Under the pieces are notes generated by a model. That model was not told the DNA's origin and searched no databases. It saw nothing but the letters and a program-made list of their open reading frames with translations. The translations under genes were made by a program, and so were the position numbers. Below, piece by piece: positions 1 through 6,290 of a stretch of DNA of 64,000 nucleotides (position 1 is its first letter; every line of letters begins with the position of its first letter). Origin of the DNA: CAZJVD01 sp964549505 (GTDB taxonomy: Bacteria > Bdellovibrionota > UBA1018 > CAZJVD01); the NCBI GenBank assembly GCA_964549505.1, contig CAZJVD010000003.1, forward strand, positions 124,001 to 188,000, written 5' to 3'.

Positions 1-149
1 GAGTTTGGAGCTGCGTCCTTAACAGTCACAACAATGACATCGCCAACGGACGCGTACCGACGCTTCGAGCCGCCAAGTACTTTGATACACATGACCGATT
101 TCGCACCGGAGTTGTCAGCGACATCGAGTCGTGTCTGCTGCTGAATCAT
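1..149 (-). CDS. rplN: Ribosomal protein uL14 (partial, N-terminal part)
   Basis: Only about the first 49 residues are in the window; the rest lies beyond base 1. The visible start, MIQQQTRLDVADNSGAK followed by a VMCIKVLGGS stretch, is the typical uL14 N-terminus. uL14 is a large-subunit protein near the intersubunit face that contacts 16S rRNA. The start codon overlaps the rpsQ stop as ATGA, so the two genes are translationally coupled as the last visible members of the S10 operon. Identification is secure despite truncation. Confidence 0.95.
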   Translation of the reverse strand, partial: MIQQQTRLDVADNSGAKSVMCIKVLGGSKRRYASVGDVIVVTVKDAAPN

Positions 150-556
150 GACAACACCTCAGCATGGGCACGACGAACGATCTTCTGAAGGGCCCAACGC
201 TTCTCGCTGCTCATCGGACGCGTTTCCACGATCGAAACCAGATCACCGACTTTTGCCTGGTTGGTTTCATCGTGCGCCTTCACTTTGCGCGAACGCTCAA
301 CATACTTTTTGTAAAGACCGTGCTTCACCGTACGCTTGACAACGACAACGATGGTCTTCTTCATCTTGTCACTGACAACCGTCCCGAGCAGTTCCATCCG
401 ATGACGACCGGTTGCTTCGACTGCGGTATCACCTGCTGTCGACGCACTTGCAGCGGTCTGCGCTTTCGGTGCCCGTGGCGGTGCTTTCGGCGCCGCTTTC
501 GCTTTAGCAGTCGGTTTCTTCTCTTTTGCCAAATCTTTTGTAGGAGTCTTAGCCAT
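146..556 (-). CDS. rpsQ: Ribosomal protein uS17 with long N-terminal extension
   Basis: This small-subunit protein binds 16S rRNA early in assembly. The conserved core starts near residue 50 (RHRMELLGTVVSDKMKKTIVV) and includes the usual TVKHGLYKKY and VGDLVSIVETRPMSSEKRW stretches. The total length is 136 residues, against about 85 for the family. The extra ~50 N-terminal residues are Ala/Pro/Lys/Thr-rich and low in complexity. The ATG at this start is preceded by AGGTGT-like sequence and lies just after rpmC, so the extension is probably translated. A shorter start at the Met in RHRMELL is possible but would remove part of the first core strand. Confidence 0.93.
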   Translation of the reverse strand: MAKTPTKDLAKEKKPTAKAKAAPKAPPRAPKAQTAASASTAGDTAVEATGRHRMELLGTVVSDKMKKTIVVVVKRTVKHGLYKKYVERSRKVKAHDETNQAKVGDLVSIVETRPMSSEKRWALQKIVRRAHAEVLS

Positions 557-559
557 ACT

Positions 560-784
560 TTACACCTTTCTCGCTGGCGGAGTCGGTTGCGCGCCCAGTG
601 CGGTCACACGTCCCTTTAAGCGAGCCAATTCTTTGCGCTCTTTCCAAACGCTTGCCGTGTTCTCGAGTTGACCGGTTCGCATCCGAATACGATTGCGAAA
701 CAAGGACTCTTCGACGCCCTTAATCTTAGCCAGCACTTCATCACGACTTAAGTTCGAAACTTCTTTCATCGACTTCTTTGCCAT
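560..784 (-). CDS. rpmC: Ribosomal protein uL29
   Basis: This 74-residue protein has the uL29 helical-hairpin pattern: MKEVSNLSRDEVLAKIKGVEESLF, then an R-rich turn, then a helix with VWKERKELARLKGRVTAL. uL29 sits at the polypeptide exit tunnel and is part of the docking site for trigger factor and SRP in bacteria. It lies 3 bp before rpsQ and 48 bp after rplP, in the standard S10 operon order. Length and sequence are ordinary. Confidence 0.95.
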   Translation of the reverse strand: MAKKSMKEVSNLSRDEVLAKIKGVEESLFRNRIRMRTGQLENTASVWKERKELARLKGRVTALGAQPTPPARKV

Positions 785-832
785 AAACTTTCCTTAAACT
801 GCTTTTTCCTTCACTGGCCGTTCACCGGTGTT

Positions 833-1327
833 TCACTGTACCGCTGCTTCCGGAGCTGCTGCCGGCTTCTTAGGCGCTGGCGGCTCAATCGGAGCCAGTT
901 TTGCAAGGGCACGAAGAGCCACAGGACGCGCGATCGCCTTGCACTTGATTGACAGCTTGTGACTTGCGAGTCGAAGCGCTTCAAACGCCTCTTCTTTCGG
1001 AATCCCAGCCATCTCATAGATGATCCGGCCCGGCTTGATCACCGCTGCCCACTCTTCGACGCTCCCTTTTCCGCCACCCATGCGTGTTTCAGCTGGCTTC
1101 TTCGTGATCGGCTTGTCCGGAAACACTCGAACCCAGATGTCGCCGCCGCGCTTGATAAAACGGGTCATCGCGACGCGCGAAGCCTCAAGCTGTCGCGCTG
1201 TAATACGGCCACGGCCCACTGCCTGAAGTGCGTAATCGCCAAACTGAATCGTTCCGCCACGCAGAGCGAAACCACGATTGCGACCTTTGCGCTGTTTTCG
1301 CCATTTGACTCGTTTAGGTGCCAACAT
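833..1327 (-). CDS. rplP: Ribosomal protein uL16 with C-terminal extension
   Basis: uL16 binds 23S rRNA near the A site and is needed for late 50S maturation. The N-terminus MLAPKRVKWRKQRKGRNRG and the later motifs RGGDIWVRVFPDKPITKKPAETRMGGGKG are diagnostic. The protein is 164 residues; the family is usually about 137. The surplus is a Pro/Ala/Lys tail (PIEPPAPKKPAAAPEAA) after the normal C-terminus. That tail resembles the extensions of neighbouring S17, S19 and L4. The start is supported by an AAGGAC-type site upstream. Confidence 0.95.
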   Translation of the reverse strand: MLAPKRVKWRKQRKGRNRGFALRGGTIQFGDYALQAVGRGRITARQLEASRVAMTRFIKRGGDIWVRVFPDKPITKKPAETRMGGGKGSVEEWAAVIKPGRIIYEMAGIPKEEAFEALRLASHKLSIKCKAIARPVALRALAKLAPIEPPAPKKPAAAPEAAVQ

Positions 1328-1350
1328 AAATCGTCGTCCTTAAAATTGAG

Positions 1351-2022
1351 TTAACCACTCCGCAGGGCTTTTGCCTGTTGAGCAGCTTGCTTCTTGAGCG
1401 TCGTGGTCACGCCGAAATAAATCCACGTTTTGATCCCAATCACACCGTAGGTCGTGTAAGCCTCAGCAAAACCATAATCAATGTTTGCGCGCAGTGTGTG
1501 GAGTGGAACACTGTCCTCACTGTACCATTCGCGGCGAGCGATTTCGGCGCCACCGAGACGTCCAGAAACTTGAATCTTGATACCCTTGATCCCGTGCTTG
1601 AATGCCGAGGTCATCGCCTTCTTCATCGCGCGACGGAAAGCGATCCGCTTTTCGAGCTGCGCGCCGACCATTTCCGCAACAAGTTGCGCATTGGACTCCG
1701 GCGACTTGACCTCAACGATGTTGAGCATGAGTTCGCTCTTGGAAAGTCGTTGTACGTCCGCTTTTAAGAGCTCAACGCCTGAGCCTTTTTTCCCAATCAC
1801 GATACCAGGACGAGCCGTGTGAACATTGATTTTCACCTTGCTCGCAGCGCGCTCAATCTCGATCTTTGCGATACCCGCGCTGTAAAGCTTATGCTTCAGG
1901 TAACGACGGAGCTTGATGTCTTCATGAAGAAGAGTCGCGTAGTTCTGTCGGGAGTACCAGCGGCTATCCCAGGTCTTTGTGACCCCGAGGCGAAAGCCGA
2001 TTGGATTAACTTTTTGTCCCAT
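1351..2022 (-). CDS. rpsC: Ribosomal protein uS3
   Basis: This 223-residue protein begins MGQKVNPIGFRLG, the hallmark uS3 N-terminus, followed by the type-2 KH domain carrying VIGKKGSGVELLKADVQ (about residues 75-95). The C-terminal half contains the GRLGGAEIARREWYSEDSVPLHTLRA stretch. uS3 lines the mRNA entry channel of the 30S subunit and takes part in mRNA unwinding. It overlaps the end of rplV by 17 bp. Length is normal; the C-terminus ends in a short basic tail. Confidence 0.97.
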   Translation of the reverse strand: MGQKVNPIGFRLGVTKTWDSRWYSRQNYATLLHEDIKLRRYLKHKLYSAGIAKIEIERAASKVKINVHTARPGIVIGKKGSGVELLKADVQRLSKSELMLNIVEVKSPESNAQLVAEMVGAQLEKRIAFRRAMKKAMTSAFKHGIKGIKIQVSGRLGGAEIARREWYSEDSVPLHTLRANIDYGFAEAYTTYGVIGIKTWIYFGVTTTLKKQAAQQAKALRSG

Positions 2023-2368
2023 TTTTCTTGCTCCTTCGTTCCGCCAAGGTCACCCACACATGGCTCGTTCGTTTGAAAATTGGAAAAGCAGATCCTTTTG
2101 CGCGTGCTGCCCAACGCTTGTACGTCGGTCCCTTACCCACGCGGATCTCTTTCACAAAAAGCGTGTCGACATCGACGATGCCTTTTTGATCAGCGTTCGC
2201 AACAGCACTCTTAATAAGAGTGCGTAACGTCGTCGCTGATCGCTTTCGCGACGACAGCGAAAGATAGTTCAGCGCTTCGTTGATATTCTTTCCTCGCACT
2301 TCATCCGCGAGAAGACTGATCTTACGCGGCGTGATTCGAATCAAACTGAGTTTTGCTTGTACATCCAT
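2006..2368 (-). CDS. rplV: Ribosomal protein uL22
   Basis: This 120-residue protein contains the uL22 signature: LIRITPRKISLLADEVRGKNINEAL at the N-terminus and a C-terminal beta-hairpin segment with GPTYKRWAARAKGSAFPIFKRTSHVWVTL. The hairpin loop lines the peptide exit tunnel, where macrolide-resistance changes are known in other bacteria. It follows rpsS by 9 bp and overlaps rpsC by 17 bp, which suggests translational coupling. Its C-terminus is slightly extended with basic residues. Confidence 0.96.
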   Translation of the reverse strand: MDVQAKLSLIRITPRKISLLADEVRGKNINEALNYLSLSSRKRSATTLRTLIKSAVANADQKGIVDVDTLFVKEIRVGKGPTYKRWAARAKGSAFPIFKRTSHVWVTLAERRSKKNGTKS

Positions 2369-2377
2369 ACCGCCACC

Positions 2378-2740
2378 CTATGCTTTTGGAGCCGCCGGTG
2401 CGCCGGCTGCTGGTTTCGGAGCTGATGCTGATGGTGCTCCCGGACCCGATGACGGCGGTGCACCCTCCGCGGCCTTCTTGTCTGCCGGAGTGTGACCGTG
2501 GAATGTTCGCGTGTGCGCAAACTCACCGAGTTTGTGACCGACCATATTCTCCGTCACATAGACCGGAATGAACTTGCGACCATTGTGAACAGCAAACGTC
2601 AATCCGACGAAATCTGGAAAAATCGTCGATCGGCGCGACCAGGTCTTGATGACTTTCTTATCGCCCTTTTGTCTCGCCGTTTCGACCTTCTTCTGGAGAT
2701 GGTCGTCGCAAAACGGGCCTTTTTTAATCGAACGTGACAC
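2378..2740 (-). CDS. rpsS: Ribosomal protein uS19 with C-terminal extension
   Basis: uS19 forms part of the 30S head and contacts the A-site finger and S13. The core MSRSIKKGPFCDDHLQKK through PVYVTENMVGHKLGEFAHTRTFHGH is canonical. The protein is 120 residues instead of about 92. The extra ~28 residues are a Ser/Gly/Pro/Ala-rich tail (EGAPPSSGPGAPSASAPKP and onward). This is low-complexity sequence similar to tails on neighbouring ribosomal proteins. The start has a GGAGCAG site upstream and follows rplB by 14 bp. Confidence 0.95.
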   Translation of the reverse strand: MSRSIKKGPFCDDHLQKKVETARQKGDKKVIKTWSRRSTIFPDFVGLTFAVHNGRKFIPVYVTENMVGHKLGEFAHTRTFHGHTPADKKAAEGAPPSSGPGAPSASAPKPAAGAPAAPKA

Positions 2741-2754
2741 TGCCTGCTCCTTAC

Positions 2755-3585
2755 CTATTTCCTGCGTTTAACGATAAACGTCGACGAGCGCTTATTCCGT
2801 CGCGTCTTGTAACCCTTGGAGTAAGTCCCCCAACGTGAACGTGGGTGACCGCCTGAAGCTTTCCCTTCGCCACCGCCCATAGGGTGATCGACTGGATTCA
2901 TCGCCACACCTCGAACCGTCGGCTTGATTCCGAGCCATCGCTGACGGCCCGCTTTTCCGATCTTCACATTTTCATGATCGGTGTTCGAAAGTTGCCCGAT
3001 CGATGCGCGACAGAGGCGATGGAAACGTCGGATCTCACCGCTCGGTAACTTGACCTGACAATAGTCGCCGTCTTTCGCCATGAGCTGCGCGAACTGTCCA
3101 GCTGAGCGAACGAGTTTGCCACCACGACCCGGTTCAATTTCGAGGTTATGAATCAACGTGCCTGGAGGAATCATCCCCATACTCAGGTTGTTTCCTGGCT
3201 TGATATCGGCTTGATCACTCGCCAAAACTTGATCACCAATCGAAAGATTGATCGGCGCTAAAATAAACCGCTTCTCGCCATCGGCATAGTTGACCAAGGA
3301 GATAAAGGTAGATCGGTTTGGATCGTACTCGAGCGAGGCGACTTTCCCCGGAACGCCGAGTTTATCGCGTTTGAAATCAATCACACGATACTTACGTCCG
3401 TGACCACCAGCTTGATGGTACATCGTGATGCGACCGTGGTTGTTGCGACCCGCACGGCGATGCAGAGGCTCCGTGAGCTTGCGTGGACGCGAAGGAAGCT
3501 TCGACTTCGGCGTCAGCACCGAATAATCGACGACCGTTTTGAATCGGAACGTCGGTGTCGTTGGGCGGAATGATTTGATTGCCAT
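2755..3585 (-). CDS. rplB: Ribosomal protein uL2
   Basis: This 276-residue protein has the uL2 pattern: MAIKSFRPTTPTFRFKTVVDYS at the start, GRNNHGRITMYHQAGGHGRKYR in the OB-fold, and the peptidyl-transferase-proximal C-terminal motif VDHPMGGGEGKASGGHP. The conserved histidine of that motif is present. uL2 is required for subunit association and peptidyl transfer. Length matches the family. It is placed between rplW and rpsS as in most bacteria. Confidence 0.97.
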   Translation of the reverse strand: MAIKSFRPTTPTFRFKTVVDYSVLTPKSKLPSRPRKLTEPLHRRAGRNNHGRITMYHQAGGHGRKYRVIDFKRDKLGVPGKVASLEYDPNRSTFISLVNYADGEKRFILAPINLSIGDQVLASDQADIKPGNNLSMGMIPPGTLIHNLEIEPGRGGKLVRSAGQFAQLMAKDGDYCQVKLPSGEIRRFHRLCRASIGQLSNTDHENVKIGKAGRQRWLGIKPTVRGVAMNPVDHPMGGGEGKASGGHPRSRWGTYSKGYKTRRNKRSSTFIVKRRK

Positions 3586-3609
3586 AATTCTGTGTTCCTT
3601 TATTCAGCC

Positions 3610-3918
3610 TTACGTGGTCTTAGCCTGCGTGCCTTCAAACACTTCGATCTTTTCGCCAGCTCGGATCGTCACGATCGCTTTTTTCCAGCTCGGACGCTTG
3701 ACGAGTTTTTTTCCCGCCTGTTTGGTCTTTCCAGGAACAACCAGGGTGCGAACTCGCGAAACATGAACTTTGAAAAGTGTTTCGATCGCATGGCGAATCT
3801 CTGTTTTCGAAGCAGCCGGTTCGACTTCGAACACGTAACGATTGCCGACTTCAGCCAGCGCCGTGCTCTTTTCGCTGATCACCGGACGATGAATCACATG
3901 GTAAATGCCGTGTCTCAT
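3610..3918 (-). CDS. rplW: Ribosomal protein uL23
   Basis: This 102-residue protein reads MRHGIYHVIHRPVISEKSTALAEVGNRYVFEVEP, the usual uL23 beginning, followed by IRHAIETLFKVHVSRVRTLVVPGKTKQ. uL23 surrounds the exit tunnel and is a main docking site for trigger factor and SRP. It overlaps the rplD stop by 4 bp (ATGA arrangement), so it is likely coupled to rplD translation. Its length is typical. Confidence 0.96.
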   Translation of the reverse strand: MRHGIYHVIHRPVISEKSTALAEVGNRYVFEVEPAASKTEIRHAIETLFKVHVSRVRTLVVPGKTKQAGKKLVKRPSWKKAIVTIRAGEKIEVFEGTQAKTT

Positions 3919-4634
3919 TTCTTACCTCCGGTCGCCTTTGCTTTCACAGCCGTCTTCTCGGTCTTCGCCTTTGCGACTCGCTTTGGAGCGCGCTCCGACC
4001 CTGACGAGGATGCTGTGTCGAGACGTGCGCCGATATCTTCAGCCGCTTGCTTCGACAAAAAGAGCCAGTCGTGTCTTAAGATATCGAGAACATTGATTTC
4101 GGATGTTCTCAAGATCTGAACATGCGGAATATTACGTCCCGCCGAGGACAGATTCTTATTTTCTGAATCCACAATCAAAACACTCTTCACTTCGAACTTC
4201 TCATGAAGCGCAGTCGCAACAGGCTTCGTCTTGTGGTCCTTCAAGGAGAATGCATCCACAATACGAAGACGCTCTGCCAGGAGGCGATCTGAAAGGACGG
4301 ATCGCAAAGCCCCTTGAACCATCTTCTTAGGCGTACGTTGCATGTAGCTACGAGGAATGGGACCAAACATCGTACCACCGCCCGGGATCAACGGAGAGCG
4401 GCTTGAACCCCGTCGCGCATTCCCAGTGCCCTTTTGCTTATAAGGCTTACGTCCACCGCCGCGCACTTCGCCCTTTGTCTTAGTTTTGGCGGTGCCTTGT
4501 CGCATTCCAGCCCGCTGTGCTTTGACGATTTGATTGACGAGGTCCGGACGAATGGGCGCCGAGAAAACCGAAGCGTTGAGATCCACGCTTCCGACTTTCT
4601 TGTTCTCTAAACTAAATACTTCTACGGATGGCAT
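3915..4634 (-). CDS. rplD: Ribosomal protein uL4 with basic C-terminal tail
   Basis: This 239-residue protein contains the extended tunnel loop of uL4: GMRQGTAKTKTKGEVRGGGRKPYKQKGTGNARRGSSRSP. Then comes the globular domain ending RTSEINVLDILRHDWLFLSK. The last ~30 residues (KRVAKAKTEKTAVKAKATGGKK) are Lys/Ala-rich and exceed the usual ~205-residue length. In Escherichia coli uL4 is the autogenous repressor of the S10 operon; whether that happens here cannot be read from the sequence. It lies 16 bp downstream of rplC. Confidence 0.96.
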   Translation of the reverse strand: MPSVEVFSLENKKVGSVDLNASVFSAPIRPDLVNQIVKAQRAGMRQGTAKTKTKGEVRGGGRKPYKQKGTGNARRGSSRSPLIPGGGTMFGPIPRSYMQRTPKKMVQGALRSVLSDRLLAERLRIVDAFSLKDHKTKPVATALHEKFEVKSVLIVDSENKNLSSAGRNIPHVQILRTSEINVLDILRHDWLFLSKQAAEDIGARLDTASSSGSERAPKRVAKAKTEKTAVKAKATGGKK

Positions 4635-4650
4635 AGTATGTCCTCAACTC

Positions 4651-5403
4651 TTACTCAGCCGCCTGTGCGACCTTGGCTTTTCGTGGCTTGATCGCCTTGC
4701 GGATCATGATGATCCCGCTGCGTGGACCCGGGATGCTTCCTTTAACAAGGATGAAGCCCTTATCTGTATCCACACGAACAACGAGCAGATTTTGGAGCGT
4801 CTTGCGAACGTTCCCCATCTGACCGGCCATTTTCTTACCTTTGAAAACCTTTCCTGGATCAGCACGGTTTCCGATCGAACCAATCGAACGATGGACAAGC
4901 GATGCTCCGTGCGATTTGAAACCGCCGGCATAGTTGTACCGCTTCATCACACCCTGAAAGCCTTTACCTTTGCTGATGCCAATCGCATCCACGAGATCCC
5001 CGGCCTTCAGAAACCCGGCATTTAAAACCTGCCCTGCTGCAAACTTTGAAAGGTCAGAGTTCGGCGGCATACGAAACTCGCGGTATTGATGAAAACCGTT
5101 TGTACGACCGAGCGACTTGAGGCGACCCTTTTCCGCTTTGTTGGTATTCTTTTCTTTTTTGTCGAGAATAGCGACTTGAACGGCTTGGTAACCACCCTTT
5201 TCTTTCGAACGGACGGCTGTCACGACGTTAGCGGGAATACCAATGGCGGTCACTGCTAGGGCTTCGCCTTTTTCGTAGGTCTGGTACATCCCGAGCTTGA
5301 TACCCAAGATGCCGCCGCGGCCGACGTCGAGAGAACTCCCCTGTGGCGTCGTGTCTGGTGAATTCGGCGTTTCCGCATTCACTGTCTCTTGTTGCTCCGT
5401 CAT
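4651..5403 (-). CDS. rplC: Ribosomal protein uL3 with N-terminal extension
   Basis: The uL3 core begins around residue 29 with GGILGIKLGMYQTYEKGEALAVTAI. It includes the FQGVMKRYNYAGGFKSHGASLVHRS loop that reaches toward the peptidyl-transferase centre and GKKMAGQMGNVRKTLQNL. I set the start at the ATG of MTEQQETVN because TAGGAG lies about 8 bases upstream. An in-frame reading continues further upstream but has no such site and encodes Trp/Cys-rich non-ribosomal sequence. The resulting protein is 250 residues, with ~28 acidic/polar residues before the core. It is separated from rpsJ by an unusually long gap. Confidence 0.95.
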   Translation of the reverse strand: MTEQQETVNAETPNSPDTTPQGSSLDVGRGGILGIKLGMYQTYEKGEALAVTAIGIPANVVTAVRSKEKGGYQAVQVAILDKKEKNTNKAEKGRLKSLGRTNGFHQYREFRMPPNSDLSKFAAGQVLNAGFLKAGDLVDAIGISKGKGFQGVMKRYNYAGGFKSHGASLVHRSIGSIGNRADPGKVFKGKKMAGQMGNVRKTLQNLLVVRVDTDKGFILVKGSIPGPRSGIIMIRKAIKPRKAKVAQAAE

Positions 5404-5739
5404 TTTCGCTTCTCCTAAAAAACCTAAACCAAATCTAAACTTCTGGCGGCTGCCGACGAGTATGGGGCTGTGATCATTGGTGATCCACACAAACAGCAAC
5501 CAACACACACCACAACCGACCCAACCAACGGGTCTGCCAACCTGTTCGGCCAGCAAACTCGATCAGCCCATTTGACCGACAACTCAGCTCGCCTGTTTTT
5601 TCTGACAAATGACTGGAAGACTTGATCGCCTGGACCTGCTCTCGAGTATCAAGAAACAGAAGCAACCAGTATCTTAGCCAGCTTTCACTAAAAAAATAAA
5701 AAGCTAGAAATCCAGAAACCCAGGAACGCCGGAGCGTTC
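5404..5739 (-). other. Long rpsJ-rplC intergenic region with hairpins
   Basis: In most bacteria rpsJ and rplC are nearly contiguous; here 336 bp without a credible gene separate them. A stem-loop stands directly behind the rpsJ stop. A second, weaker inverted repeat (AGCTTT with AAAGCT, about 5680-5705) encloses an A/T-rich loop. Toward rplC the sequence becomes C/A-rich (CAACACACCACAACC type on the plus strand). This may be an attenuator or leader controlling rplC and downstream genes, or a processed spacer. I see no clear internal promoter. Confidence 0.6.
5724..5739 (-). terminator. Stem-loop directly after rpsJ
   Basis: On the minus strand GAACGC and GCGTTC form a perfect 6-bp stem around a TCCG (UNCG-class) tetraloop, touching the rpsJ stop codon. 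It is followed within ~40 bases by several T-runs (TTTCT, TTTTTATTTTTTT), but not immediately by one. It may act as a weak or factor-assisted terminator, attenuator or mRNA-stabilising hairpin between rpsJ and rplC. Confidence 0.5.
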
Positions 5740-6054
5740 TTAGGACTTGATCTCTACGTCGACCCCCGCAGAAAGATCGAGTTTCATAAGAGAATCGATC
5801 GTCTGCTGTGTGGGTTCGACAATATCCAAAAGCCGTTTATGAGTTCGAACTTCAAACTGTTCGCGAGACTTCTTGTCAACGTGCGGTGAGCGAAGCACAC
5901 AGAACTTATTGATTACAGTCGGCAGCGGAATCGGGCCACGAACTGCAGCGCCCGTGCGCTTTGCCGTGTTCACAATCTCCCAAACTGACTGATCTAAAAC
6001 TCGGTGGTCAAACGCCTTGAGCTTGATCCGAATTTTATGTTCTGTAACTGCCAT
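5740..6054 (-). CDS. rpsJ: Ribosomal protein uS10 (NusE)
   Basis: This 104-residue protein has the uS10 pattern HKIRIKLKAFDHRVLDQS, then GPIPLPTVINKFCVLRSPHVDKKSREQFEVRTHKRLL. uS10 is a 30S head protein and, as NusE, a partner of NusB and NusG in transcription antitermination. The start chosen is the ATG of MAVTEHK because AAAGGTG sits at the right distance upstream; an upstream in-frame ATG would add 18 unrelated residues. It is the first gene of the operon; no tuf or fusA precedes it in this window. Confidence 0.96.
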   Translation of the reverse strand: MAVTEHKIRIKLKAFDHRVLDQSVWEIVNTAKRTGAAVRGPIPLPTVINKFCVLRSPHVDKKSREQFEVRTHKRLLDIVEPTQQTIDSLMKLDLSAGVDVEIKS

Positions 6055-6182
6055 TTCACGCACCTTTGTTGCAAAAATCTTCCCGCAAGTCTGAACTCTC
6101 GCCTTCAACGCTCAATGCAAACCGCGCAAACAACTCATTGAGGTTCAATGACGCTTAATTCTGCTTTTGGACAGAGCCTTGG

Positions 6183-6211
6183 TATTTAGAACGGAACGGC
6201 ACCCAAAGCAA
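6183..6211 (-). promoter_or_regulatory. Candidate sigma-70 promoter for the S10 operon
   Basis: On the minus strand a TTGCTT hexamer and a TAAATA hexamer are spaced by 17 bases, about 130 bases before the rpsJ start. The match to consensus is partial, so this is a suggestion only. The remaining spacer up to the divergent gene at 6291 shows no other obvious element. Confidence 0.35.
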
Positions 6212-6290
6212 ATAAATTGTTGTTGATCTCATTGGGGTATTCTTGGTATTTGATACATCGCGTCAGCATATGATAGTGGGGTTTGTGTTC

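Noticed and set aside
5404..5556. A longer rplC start adding 51 residues
   Set aside because: The added sequence is Trp/Cys-rich and unlike uL3; the chosen ATG has TAGGAG at a proper distance.
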